A DNA stretch of 19,927 nt from JAVBQJ01 sp031549115 (lineage in GTDB: Bacteria > Verrucomicrobiota > Lentisphaeria > Victivallales > Victivallaceae), in assembly GCA_031549115.1 (NCBI GenBank), contig JAVBQJ010000075.1, forward strand, positions 1 to 19,927. Reading direction: 5' to 3'. A program made the position numbers and the translations under genes. The notes beneath the pieces are model-generated. The model did no database searches, was not told where the DNA came from, and saw nothing but the letters and a program-made list of their open reading frames with translations. Positions 1-6,921 of this stretch are shown in pieces (position 1 is the stretch's first letter; each line of letters opens with the position of its first letter).

Positions 1-29
1 ACTGGCAAACTTTACGAAAACGGTATAGA

Positions 30-99
30 GTAGGCAAGAGCGCGGGCTGCGCCTACGCAACCGACCTGCTCCTCCGGAGCTTTTATGTCGGTCGGTTGC
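30..99. repeat. Two abutting hairpins (intergenic palindromic element)
   Basis: Two perfect inverted repeats sit directly next to each other. The first pairs GTAGGC (30-35) with GCCTAC (51-56). The second pairs GCAACCGACC (57-66) with GGTCGGTTGC (90-99) and encloses a smaller hairpin, GCTCC-TCC-GGAGC (68-80). They lie 62 bp or more beyond the stop of the minus-strand gene ending at 161. There is no T-tract on either strand, so a classical intrinsic terminator is not supported. A structured 3' end of the minus-strand transcript or a dispersed palindromic repeat are the likeliest readings. No gene is seen in 1-160. Confidence 0.5.
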
Positions 100-160
100 T
101 TCGGCGACGCCCAAACACGTTTGATTCGATAGTCAAGCTGAATATCAAATGTGATCAAAA

Positions 161-571
161 TTACGGACACGACCCGGTCGGCGGCATGTCCGGCGTAAAG
201 AAGCGTTCCGGGATGGCGAACAGCACCGGAGCCGGATCCCGGGAATTCAGTTTGAAGGTGAATACGTAACATTCGCTTGCTGGCTCAAACTCGATTGCTC
301 CCGCTTTGTCGCTTCGGATGTCGTCCCAATAAGGTGCCCGCAAGCGGTCGGCAGCAAGGGCGTCAAGCAAAAACAGCCGATTTCCGATACACGCCCAAGT
401 GTCTCCGCCTTTATCGGTTGCCGTTCGGATTGCCGCGCCCTTCGCCACGAAGAAGAAGTCGTAATAATCCTCGGAAAAACGATAAGGTCCGACAAGTCCA
501 AACGGCTTCTCTCCCGCTTTGTTGATGGACAGGGGAATCGCTTCTGTGTCTACAATGTGATTTTGGGACAT
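161..571 (-). CDS. Hypothetical protein, 136 aa
   Basis: I do not recognise the family. The start at 569-571 (MSQNHIVD) is chosen because it leaves 22 bp after the upstream regulator gene. An in-frame start at 688 would overlap that gene's last 95 bp. The product is soluble-looking, with no signal peptide or membrane segment. It is rich in aromatic and acidic residues (SEDYYDFFF near residue 33, APYWDDIR near 79) and has only three cysteines. The run of plausible beta-strand-like sequence argues that it is a real protein. It is co-directional with the GntR-type regulator and probably co-transcribed with it. A small beta-rich ligand-binding (cupin-like) protein is conceivable, but no motif shows this. 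The ribosome-binding site is weak. Confidence 0.6.
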   Translation of the reverse strand: MSQNHIVDTEAIPLSINKAGEKPFGLVGPYRFSEDYYDFFFVAKGAAIRTATDKGGDTWACIGNRLFLLDALAADRLRAPYWDDIRSDKAGAIEFEPASECYVFTFKLNSRDPAPVLFAIPERFFTPDMPPTGSCP

Positions 572-593
572 TCCGGAATGGAAAGTTTCAAAA

Positions 594-1259
594 TCACGAT
601 TCCAAATCCGATACGAGAAAGCGCTCACAGGCACTTTCCAGATGGAGCCTGACGAGCTCGCGCGCCAATTGGACACGATGTTGTTCAATGGCTTGCAGGA
701 TCAACTTGTGCTCACGATGGAAATTGAGCTTCTGCTCTTTGCTCATTGGCGAGAGATTCAATGAACAGCCGAACGCCATGGTTTGTTTTTGCAATACCAG
801 AAGCGTGGCACCGACCCGGGGCAGCTTTAACGCTTCGGCAATGCGGGCATGGAAATCCACGTCCTCATTGTACAGCATCGGATCGTTGGCCAGCTCTCCG
901 GCTTCGATCTCGGCGGCTTCCAGACGCAACAATTCGTGCAACCGCAAACAAACGTCCTCCGGCAGTGCGACTGCCGCGGCTCCCACGACTTCGGTTTCCA
1001 GCGCAATGCGCAAAAAGAAGAGCTCCCGGATATTCTTCTCGTCGAATTTGCGCAGGAAGCACCCCCGGTACGGGATCATTTCCACCCACCCTTCACGTTC
1101 CAACCGACGCAACGCTTCACGCATCGGAGTAGCCGACAATCCCAGCGCTTCAGCCAGAACCTCTTCGCGAAGCGCATTCCCCATTTTGATTTCGCCGGCG
1201 ACGATCCGGCGGATCAGTTCGCGATAGGCCTTTTCCTGCAAGGTGATTTTTTCCGACAT
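594..1259 (-). CDS. GntR-family transcriptional regulator with FCD domain
   Basis: The product is 221 aa, the usual length for FadR-subfamily GntR regulators. Residues about 8-70 form a winged helix-turn-helix, with the recognition-helix signature TPMREALRRLEREGW at 44-58. Residues about 76-215 are the all-helical FCD effector domain. The metal-binding pattern of that domain is present: D133 and H137 (D-x3-H), H184 in EHKLIL, and H206 in LHLES. In the family, this metal site binds small organic acids or sugar acids. The start has an AGGAG box about 5 bp upstream. The gene is divergent from the catabolic operon starting at 1525, the classic position for a local repressor. I infer that it controls that operon through sites in 1260-1524, perhaps with a sugar acid as inducer. 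Family assignment is firm; ligand and target are inferred. Confidence 0.9.
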   Translation of the reverse strand: MSEKITLQEKAYRELIRRIVAGEIKMGNALREEVLAEALGLSATPMREALRRLEREGWVEMIPYRGCFLRKFDEKNIRELFFLRIALETEVVGAAAVALPEDVCLRLHELLRLEAAEIEAGELANDPMLYNEDVDFHARIAEALKLPRVGATLLVLQKQTMAFGCSLNLSPMSKEQKLNFHREHKLILQAIEQHRVQLARELVRLHLESACERFLVSDLES

Positions 1260-1338
1260 ATCGTCTCCTGGGTAATCTTTTTACATACCATAATACCATA
1301 CTCCGGGAAGACAAGTTTGTCCAATGCGGAATTGTATT

Positions 1339-1348
1339 TTCTATAGAA
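1339..1348. promoter_or_regulatory. Palindrome TTCTATAGAA, candidate operator (copy 1)
   Basis: This is a perfect 10-bp palindrome, followed by TATC, in the AT-rich divergent region upstream of the GntR-type gene. A second copy sharing TCTATAGAAT lies about 95 bp away at 1434-1443. Paired short palindromes between a regulator and its divergent operon are typical operators. Assigning them to this regulator is inference. Confidence 0.4.
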
Positions 1349-1433
1349 TATCTCAAAAATACTTATTGTTTTCTATTTTGCCACGACTAATCCCAACCAT
1401 TTAAGCAAAAAAAACCAAAAAATCACAAATATA

Positions 1434-1443
1434 TCTATAGAAT
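1434..1443. promoter_or_regulatory. TCTATAGAAT, candidate operator (copy 2)
   Basis: The 8-bp palindrome TCTATAGA continues as AAT, matching copy 1 at 1339-1348 except for the outer left base. It ends 14 bp upstream of the -35 box at 1458, close enough for a bound protein to affect RNA polymerase. The region between the copies is AT-rich with several A-tracts and no gene. Confidence 0.4.
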
Positions 1444-1457
1444 TTCCATTTTTCCTC

Positions 1458-1485
1458 TTGACAAAGATTTTTTTATGGCTATACT
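1458..1485 (+). promoter_or_regulatory. Sigma70-type promoter of the catabolic operon
   Basis: A perfect TTGACA (1458-1463) is separated by 16 bp from TATACT (1480-1485). Transcription would begin near 1492, giving a leader of about 33 nt before the ATG at 1525, with AAGGTG (1511-1516) as RBS. It is the best promoter match between the divergent genes and points into the operon. Confidence 0.75.
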
Positions 1486-1524
1486 TTAAATATAGTCCAT
1501 TGCATGTGGTAAGGTGAATAAGTT

Positions 1525-2334
1525 ATGAACAATGATGTTTCCTTGAAAAACCTGTTCGACCTTTCCGGGCGCGTGGCCCTCGTGACCGGCGGTTGTCGGA
1601 ACTTCGGCCTTGAGATCGCCTCGGGGTTGTCGGAGGCCGGCGCCCATGTGATCGTCACATCGCGTGATACGGCTATGGCGGAGCGCCGGGCGGCGGAGCT
1701 TGCGGAAGCGTGGCAACGTCCGGTTACGGGGATGGGCCTGGAGCTGACCGACGAGGCTTCCGTGACCGAGCTCTTTCGGCGCATCGGCGCGGAGCACGTC
1801 GAGCTGGATATCCTCGTCAACAATGCCGGTGGCCATACCCGCAACGCTTGCGGTTGGCTGGAACGAGAGTCACTGGAAGGGTGGCGGGGATTTCTGGAGG
1901 GGAACCTTACCGGCACATTCCTGATGTTGCGGGCCTATGCCCGTTTGATGATGCCCTTCCGGCGTGGATCGGTGATCAATATCGCGTCGATCTCGTCGCT
2001 TGTCGGCCGTGACCGTTCGGTCTACCCGGAGGGGATGACTCCGAATCCGGTGGCGTACACCGCCGCCAAGGCCGGTGTGATCGGGCTCACATATGATGCG
2101 GCGGCCTATTTGGGCAAATGGAATATCCGGGTGAATGCAATTTCGCCGGGAGGGTTTGCGCGTAATCAGCCGGAGAGCTTCATCGCGGAGTATTCGGCGC
2201 GGACCATGCTGAATCGCATGGGCCGGCCGGGCCGGGACCTCAAGGGCGTTGCGGCATTTTTGGCCTCGGACGCGGCAGCCTATGTGACCGGCCATAATAT
2301 GGTGGTGGACGGCGGGTTCACGCGTTACAAATAG
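1525..2334 (+). CDS. SDR-family NAD(P)-dependent oxidoreductase
   Basis: The product is 269 aa, a classical short-chain dehydrogenase/reductase length. The nucleotide-binding motif is TGGCRNFG (21-28), a variant of TGxxxGxG. It also has NNAG (99-102), the structural Asn at N127, catalytic Ser near S155, and the YxxxK pair Y178/K182 (YTAAK). The motif PGG (208-210) and a C-terminal VTGHNMVVDGGF complete the fold. The overall look is closest to gluconate 5-dehydrogenase or KduD-type sugar-acid dehydrogenases, which oxidise or reduce a sugar hydroxyl in the cytoplasm. This is the first gene of the operon, with RBS AAGGTG 8 bp before the ATG and its own promoter 40 bp upstream. An enolase-superfamily dehydratase gene downstream in the same operon fits a sugar-acid pathway. 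The exact substrate cannot be read from sequence; an acyl-carrier-protein reductase role is less likely in this context. Confidence 0.9.
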   Translation: MNNDVSLKNLFDLSGRVALVTGGCRNFGLEIASGLSEAGAHVIVTSRDTAMAERRAAELAEAWQRPVTGMGLELTDEASVTELFRRIGAEHVELDILVNNAGGHTRNACGWLERESLEGWRGFLEGNLTGTFLMLRAYARLMMPFRRGSVINIASISSLVGRDRSVYPEGMTPNPVAYTAAKAGVIGLTYDAAAYLGKWNIRVNAISPGGFARNQPESFIAEYSARTMLNRMGRPGRDLKGVAAFLASDAAAYVTGHNMVVDGGFTRYK

Positions 2335-2343
2335 GAGTGGGAA

Positions 2344-3279
2344 ATGTTGAAGTTTGGCATTATCGGCATGAATTCGGGCAACGGACACCCCTACAGTTAC
2401 GCATCGGTGTTCAATGGGTTTGATCCGGAAAAATTGCGGTCCAAGTGCCCTTTTGCGCTGATTAAAGAATACTTGCCCGCTCACCATCGTCAGATCGAAT
2501 GGATTCCGGAAGCCAGGGTCACTCATATTTGGACTCAGGAACGCGCGCTCTCCGAATCCGTGGCCGGAGTAGCCAATATCCCGCATATTGTCGATCGGTT
2601 GGAGGATATGATCGGCGAGGTGGACGGGGTGCTTTTCACCCGCGACGATATGTGGAACCACTATGACATGGCATTGCCGTTTTTGGAGGCCGGCTTGCCG
2701 GTCTATATGGACAAGCTGCTGGCGTCGGACGGGGAAATGCTGGATCGATTTATCGCCAAAACCGGTCGCAACTATCCGGTCATGACCAATTCCAGTTTCC
2801 GTTATGCCCGAACGGTAAGCGATTTGCGCCGTAATTTGACATTGAATGATTTGCGCATCATTCACGGAACAAGCGCCAATATCTGGGTGCGGTATGCGCC
2901 GCATTTGCTGGATCCGATCATGGATGTGGTCGGATCCGAAGTGAAAAGCGTGATCGGGACCGGCAATGATGCCGCGACCACCGGCATCATTGAATTTGAG
3001 TCCGGTGTGACGGCGGTCTTGCAGGTGGTGGAAACTTTGGCGTTGCCGTTGGGCTTCCGGTGTTACTCCAATACGCCGCATCCGCCTTTGGAGGCGCTTT
3101 ACACGGATCCGGGATTGGAGTCATATTTTCTCAGTATCAAAGATATGATGAGGGAATTTACCCGCCGGGTGAGCGACAATGCCTTTGATCCGGCGGAATA
3201 TGACCGCAGTGTCAAGTTGAATAAAATTGTGCTGGCAGTTCCGGAATCCCGGAGCAAGCGCCGTCCAATCAATCTATGA
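2344..3279 (+). CDS. Gfo/Idh/MocA-like oxidoreductase
   Basis: The product is 311 aa, shorter than the usual 330-400 for this superfamily. The N-terminus GIIGMNSGNGH (5-15) stands where the Rossmann GxGxxG normally lies and is atypically spaced. VDGVLFTRDD (93-102) fits the strand carrying cofactor contacts, and D123-K124 in MDKLLA corresponds to the EKP motif whose Lys is catalytic. Residues after about 135 form the expected C-terminal alpha/beta domain, apparently shortened. Known members oxidise or reduce sugar hydroxyls with NAD(P). AGGAG precedes the start by 7 bp. The gene lies 9 bp after the SDR gene and 7 bp before a DegT-type aminotransferase gene. That pair elsewhere makes amino sugars from keto sugars (NtdC/NtdA, WbpB/WbpE). 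Whether it runs in the anabolic or catabolic direction here is unknown. Confidence 0.8.
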   Translation: MLKFGIIGMNSGNGHPYSYASVFNGFDPEKLRSKCPFALIKEYLPAHHRQIEWIPEARVTHIWTQERALSESVAGVANIPHIVDRLEDMIGEVDGVLFTRDDMWNHYDMALPFLEAGLPVYMDKLLASDGEMLDRFIAKTGRNYPVMTNSSFRYARTVSDLRRNLTLNDLRIIHGTSANIWVRYAPHLLDPIMDVVGSEVKSVIGTGNDAATTGIIEFESGVTAVLQVVETLALPLGFRCYSNTPHPPLEALYTDPGLESYFLSIKDMMREFTRRVSDNAFDPAEYDRSVKLNKIVLAVPESRSKRRPINL

Positions 3280-3286
3280 GGGGAAC

Positions 3287-4447
3287 ATGTCGCAGTCGTG
3301 GAGAATCAACAAGCTCGAATTGGATTACGTCAAAACCGCTCTGAAAAGTGGCTTTCCCGGTGCGCAAAGTACAAGCTTTGTCCACAGATTGGAGAGCGGC
3401 TTCGCCAAGAAGTTTGACAGTACCTATGCCATTACTTTTACCAATGGCACCTGTACCATGCACGCGGCATTGTGGGCATGCGGGATTGGCGCCGGGGACG
3501 AAGTGATCGTGCCGCCGTTGACCATGTCGGCAACCATGATCGCCGTGCTTCATGTCGGCGCCACTCCGGTATTTGCGGATGTCGATGCGCAGACCTTCAA
3601 TCTTTCGGCGGCCACCGTGGCGCCGCGGATCACCCGGCAAACCCGGGCGATCATGCCGGTTTCGCTCTATGGGCTGCCGGCCGCGCTGCCGGATTTGATG
3701 AGCCTGGCCAAGAAACACAAATTGCGGGTGATAGAAGACAGTGCCCAGTGTTTTTTGGGTAAAGTTGATGGGCGAACAGCCGGCGCCATCGGCGATATCG
3801 GCAGTTTCAGCTTTCAGAACACCAAACATATGACTTGCGGCGAAGGCGGGGTCACCATCACCCGCGATTTGGAGTTGGCGGACAGGATGCGCCGTTTTTC
3901 CAGCTTGGGCTATGGCATGGTGTCGGCGGTTCCGGGGAAGTCCAAGATCGACAAAAATTTGATCGCCTCGCCCAATACCGAACGCCATACCGACTACGGT
4001 TATAATTACCGGCTGTCGGAGATCAATGCGGCAGTGGCGCTTGCCCAGCTGGAAAAACTGGATATGTTTGTGGACAAACGCATCGCAATGGGACGGATGT
4101 TCGAGGAAGAAGCGGCGGCTTGCGGCTTTTTGCGGCATCAGGCGACACCGCCGGGCTTGACCCACAGTTATTGGGCTTGCGCCATGCGCCTGGATACCGA
4201 GCGGGTCGCCTGGAAAGAGTTTCAGTCCGAGTTTTTGAAAAATGGCGGCGACGGTTTTTACGGCGCGTGGCGTCTGGCCTACGACGAACCCTATTATGCC
4301 GGGCTGTTCCCGGAAGCCAAAGGGACTTGCCCCAATGCGGAAGACCTGCAACCCCGCATGGTGCAATTGAAAACCCATTACGGGAGCGCCAGGATGATGA
4401 AGTCGCAAGCATTGGCGTTGCGGCGGACGATCAAGAAATTCAAATAA
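3287..4447 (+). CDS. DegT/DnrJ/EryC1/StrS-family PLP-dependent aminotransferase
   Basis: The product is 386 aa, the usual family length. ATG at 3287 follows GAGGGG and a 7-bp gap, whereas an in-frame start at 3227 would overlap the upstream gene. Visible motifs are TNGTCTMHAAL (52-62, PLP phosphate region), EVIVPPLTMSAT (72-83), the PLP pyridine contact ED (150-151) in IEDSAQ, and the Schiff-base lysine K180 in FSFQNTKHMTCGEGG. The YNYRLSEINAA motif in the second half is also typical. The family aminates keto sugars, usually nucleotide-linked, or deaminates amino cyclitols. In this operon it follows a Gfo/Idh-type gene, suggesting coupled dehydrogenation and amino transfer on a sugar. The final 40 residues are basic and unremarkable. 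Family is firm, substrate unknown. Confidence 0.92.
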   Translation: MSQSWRINKLELDYVKTALKSGFPGAQSTSFVHRLESGFAKKFDSTYAITFTNGTCTMHAALWACGIGAGDEVIVPPLTMSATMIAVLHVGATPVFADVDAQTFNLSAATVAPRITRQTRAIMPVSLYGLPAALPDLMSLAKKHKLRVIEDSAQCFLGKVDGRTAGAIGDIGSFSFQNTKHMTCGEGGVTITRDLELADRMRRFSSLGYGMVSAVPGKSKIDKNLIASPNTERHTDYGYNYRLSEINAAVALAQLEKLDMFVDKRIAMGRMFEEEAAACGFLRHQATPPGLTHSYWACAMRLDTERVAWKEFQSEFLKNGGDGFYGAWRLAYDEPYYAGLFPEAKGTCPNAEDLQPRMVQLKTHYGSARMMKSQALALRRTIKKFK

Positions 4448-4473
4448 CCGTTTCCGAATACCAAACATAAAAT

Positions 4474-4496
4474 CATAACGCGAAAGAAGGTGAACG
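4474..4496 (+). repeat. 23-bp direct repeat, copy 1 (leader/RBS cassette)
   Basis: The stretch begins CATAACGCG, ends AAGGTGAACG and contains a strong purine-rich RBS core (GAAAGAAGG). It is identical over 23 bp to 4540-4562. This copy is not followed by a useful start codon; the nearest ATG, at 4508, opens only a 9-codon frame. It therefore looks like an orphan duplicate of the pseudopilin leader. Confidence 0.85.
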
Positions 4497-4539
4497 TCAA
4501 ATAATCATGATTCCGCTGTTCCGGGTGCCGACATGAAGC

Positions 4540-4562
4540 CATAACGCGAAAGAAGGTGAACG
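4540..4562 (+). repeat. 23-bp direct repeat, copy 2 (functional pseudopilin leader)
   Basis: This copy is identical to 4474-4496 and directly abuts the ATG at 4563, supplying the RBS (GAAGG, 6 bp before the start). Copies are 66 bp apart start to start. The 43 bp between them include the palindrome AATCATGATT (4503-4512). Confidence 0.85.
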
Positions 4563-5231
4563 ATGAAAAAGAAGGATATTTTTACACTTATAGAGCTTTT
4601 GGTCGTGATTGCGATTATCGCAATTTTGGCCAGCATGCTGCTTCCGGCGCTGAGTAAAGCTCGCGCCGCGGCTCAGGCGATCACCTGCGTCAATAACCAA
4701 AAGCAGTTGGGAACGTATCTGATCATGTATGCCGGCGACTGCAACGATTATCTGCCCATGGTCAATAGTCCGAAATATCGGACCTGGCCGTTGCAGTTGA
4801 TCGATGCCGGATATCCCAATAACGTGACCGACTGGACTGATTTCGACGCCACCGGCAAGGGTGTGCCCGCGGTTTTCGTCTGCAAAAGTCAAACACCGGA
4901 CACGACGACTTATCCCTGGCTCGGGTACATTCCCAACGGGAATATGATCGGCTCGCTCCTGGCAGTGGGCGAGCCCAACCATATTCAGATAACCTTCTGC
5001 GAAAAGCCGTCCGGCACCTATATGCTGCTGGAGCGGGCCCGCGATGTCGGACCGGACGCCGCGATAAACGACTGGTCCACCACGCGTGCGCTTTTCCCGC
5101 ATACCGAAGCGGCGAACATGCTTCATGTCGACGGACACGTGGAAAAAATGACCACCAAAGAGTACGATGCCGACAATGCCAAAATAAACGACAATATCCC
5201 GACCCGTTTTTGGCCCAAGACCAAATATTGA
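4563..5231 (+). CDS. Pseudopilin-like protein with class III signal and H-X9-DG motif
   Basis: The product is 222 aa. It has a short basic leader (MKKKDI) followed by FTLIELLVV and a hydrophobic helix to about residue 30, with the methylation-motif Glu at position +5 (E11). This is the type IV pilin / type II secretion pseudopilin N-terminus. The residue before the cleavage Phe is Ile6, where Gly is usual. The C-terminal H180-x9-D190-G191 is the prepilin-processing-associated H-X9-DG motif common in Planctomycetes and Lentisphaerota. The middle is a globular beta-rich head with four cysteines. In these phyla such proteins are abundant and mostly of unknown role, with no full secretion cluster nearby. 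It sits inside a glycan operon, so I infer a membrane-anchored surface protein that binds or handles the glycan. That role is untested. Confidence 0.88.
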   Translation: MKKKDIFTLIELLVVIAIIAILASMLLPALSKARAAAQAITCVNNQKQLGTYLIMYAGDCNDYLPMVNSPKYRTWPLQLIDAGYPNNVTDWTDFDATGKGVPAVFVCKSQTPDTTTYPWLGYIPNGNMIGSLLAVGEPNHIQITFCEKPSGTYMLLERARDVGPDAAINDWSTTRALFPHTEAANMLHVDGHVEKMTTKEYDADNAKINDNIPTRFWPKTKY

Positions 5232-5237
5232 TTGACC

Positions 5238-5255
5238 CATGCCGGAAACGGCATG
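5238..5255 (+). other. Hairpin with GAAA tetraloop between operon genes
   Basis: CATGCCG (5238-5244), GAAA, CGGCATG (5249-5255) form a perfect 7-bp stem closed by a stable GNRA tetraloop, 7 bp after the pseudopilin stop. No T-tract follows, so it is not a typical intrinsic terminator. It could stabilise the upstream mRNA end, act as a processing site, or partly attenuate transcription. Confidence 0.5.
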
Positions 5256-5304
5256 CACCGGTGGCGATGTGCAAAAAATAAAATCAACAGGATGATACTG
5301 ATTT

Positions 5305-6921
5305 ATGTCAGGGATTGTAATTAACGAGGATTGCAGCCATTTTTTTATGGATCGCACTGCCGGCATGCTGGATGAAAACGGCCTGGCTTCCATGCTTGAC
5401 CATTATGCCGCAGGACAGGTAAGAGAGATATTTTTTAATCCGAACTGCATGCGGATATCCTGCGCAAGCTCGGCTTTCGAGCCGATTTGGCACGATATCG
5501 AGGAGCGGGGGGATGGCAAGCTGTATTTTCGCGGTCAACCCATCGGCGCGGCCGCGTTGGACGAGGAAAGCGCGGTAAACTGGATCCGCGCCGCCCGTAC
5601 TTTGCATGAAAAAAAGCTTAACCCCTACCGCTTCTGGCTGGATGAAACCCGGCGCCGGGGGCGGGGAGCTTTTTTGAGCTGCCGAATGAACGATCTGCAT
5701 GGCGCGGATGACCCGGATTTCTTTTTGCATTGCGATTTTTGGCGGGATCATCCACAGTTTTACCGTTATCGCCACCCCAACCGTCCGGCGATTTTCTGGA
5801 CCATGCGGGCTTTTGATTTCGGTTGCCGTGAAGTGCGGGAGTACTTTCTGAAGTTGCTTCGGGAGTATCTTTTTGAATATGGACCGGATGGACTGGAGCT
5901 GGATTGGATGCGTTTCGGCTGGCACTTCAGGCCCGGGCACGAGGATGAGGGGCGCCGGATCATGACCGATTTTCACGCCGAAGTCCGTTCGCTGGCCGAT
6001 ACCGCCGCCAAAGTGCACGGCCACCCGATCCGGCTGGCGGCAAGAGTGCCGGCGCATATCGAAGATGCTTACGACCTGGGTTATGATGTCAAAAGCTGGG
6101 TGGATCAAAAATCGATCGATTGGGTTACTCCGACCGCTTTCTGGGCCAGCACCGACAGTGAAATGCCCATTCGGTTGTGGCGGCAATTGCTGGGACCGGA
6201 TGTCACGATCGCTGCCGGGTTGGAATTGCTGGTGCGGCCATGGCTGGACTCCGATTCCTTCCGTTCCACCGCGGCTTGCGTTTTCGGACAGGCAGCCAAT
6301 TATCTGTCGCAGGGGGCCGACCGGCTTTATCTCTTTAACTTCATGGACAGCCGAACCGCGATGCGCGACAGGGCGGAATACCGCCTCGTGCTGGAAAATG
6401 CCGGGGAAGTCGCCACCGCGGCCAAACAGCAGCGCCGCTGCGTCGTGACATACATCGATACGCGTCCATTGGGGCGGCGTTTCGGCGGCGCGCTGCCGGT
6501 GACGGCCAAGCCGGTGGCGATCCAGCCGATATGGCTGCCCAACTTCCGCTGGGAAGTCGGTCCGGCTCCGGAGGCGGGCCGCCGGGTGGAGCTGACGATC
6601 GGAGTGGCGGAAACTCTGCCTCAAAATCCTTTTGAGGCGTATTTGAACGACCTTCCGGTGTCATTTGCCCACTTGTCGGATGTGTCCAAAGAAGAAGAAT
6701 TGGAGTGGCCGGAGAATGTCCCGGCGGAATACCGTTCGGCGCGCCAGGTGCCGAACAGTACCGCGACCTTGCTGCACTTTGACGCGACAATAGCCGTCAA
6801 GGGCGGTGTCAATGTTGCCGAGTTGAAAAACCTTTCTGCATTTCCATACGAAATCACCTGGGCCGAACTGAATATTGCCGTTGCAAGTGGCAGTGATGGA
6901 ACCATGAAAGAGGAAAAATGA
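5305..6921 (+). CDS. GHL10-like (family 10-like) TIM-barrel glycosidase candidate
   Basis: The product is 538 aa with no signal peptide, so probably cytoplasmic. Residues about 25-400 read as a TIM barrel: a strand containing REIFFNPN (40-47), then AFLSCRMND (122-130), a conserved-looking active-site strand PDGLELDWMRF (194-204), then later barrel strands. E198 and D200 in GLELDW are the best catalytic candidates by analogy with hypothetical glycoside hydrolase (GHL) families, where DGIELDW-type motifs end a beta strand. Residues about 410-538 look like a beta-sandwich C-terminal domain. AGGA lies about 11 bp before the ATG. The stop overlaps the next start as ATGA (6918-6921), implying translational coupling. 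No biochemical activity can be read from sequence. Confidence 0.7.
   Translation: MSGIVINEDCSHFFMDRTAGMLDENGLASMLDHYAAGQVREIFFNPNCMRISCASSAFEPIWHDIEERGDGKLYFRGQPIGAAALDEESAVNWIRAARTLHEKKLNPYRFWLDETRRRGRGAFLSCRMNDLHGADDPDFFLHCDFWRDHPQFYRYRHPNRPAIFWTMRAFDFGCREVREYFLKLLREYLFEYGPDGLELDWMRFGWHFRPGHEDEGRRIMTDFHAEVRSLADTAAKVHGHPIRLAARVPAHIEDAYDLGYDVKSWVDQKSIDWVTPTAFWASTDSEMPIRLWRQLLGPDVTIAAGLELLVRPWLDSDSFRSTAACVFGQAANYLSQGADRLYLFNFMDSRTAMRDRAEYRLVLENAGEVATAAKQQRRCVVTYIDTRPLGRRFGGALPVTAKPVAIQPIWLPNFRWEVGPAPEAGRRVELTIGVAETLPQNPFEAYLNDLPVSFAHLSDVSKEEELEWPENVPAEYRSARQVPNSTATLLHFDATIAVKGGVNVAELKNLSAFPYEITWAELNIAVASGSDGTMKEEK

Noticed and set aside
12..272. Minus-strand 86-codon frame at the left edge
   Set aside because: It overlaps the hypothetical gene in another frame and crosses both hairpins; the composition is not convincing and no RBS was seen.
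572..688. Start of the small minus-strand gene at 688
   Set aside because: It would overlap the end of the GntR-type gene by 95 bp; the ATG at 569-571 gives a normal 22-bp gap.
3269..4468. Minus-strand 399-codon frame opposite the aminotransferase gene
   Set aside because: It is a shadow: the plus strand has the complete PLP-enzyme motifs with RBS and operon spacing.
4508..4537. Nine-codon frame after the first leader repeat as a leader peptide
   Set aside because: It has poor RBS spacing, no regulatory codon run and no paired attenuator hairpins.
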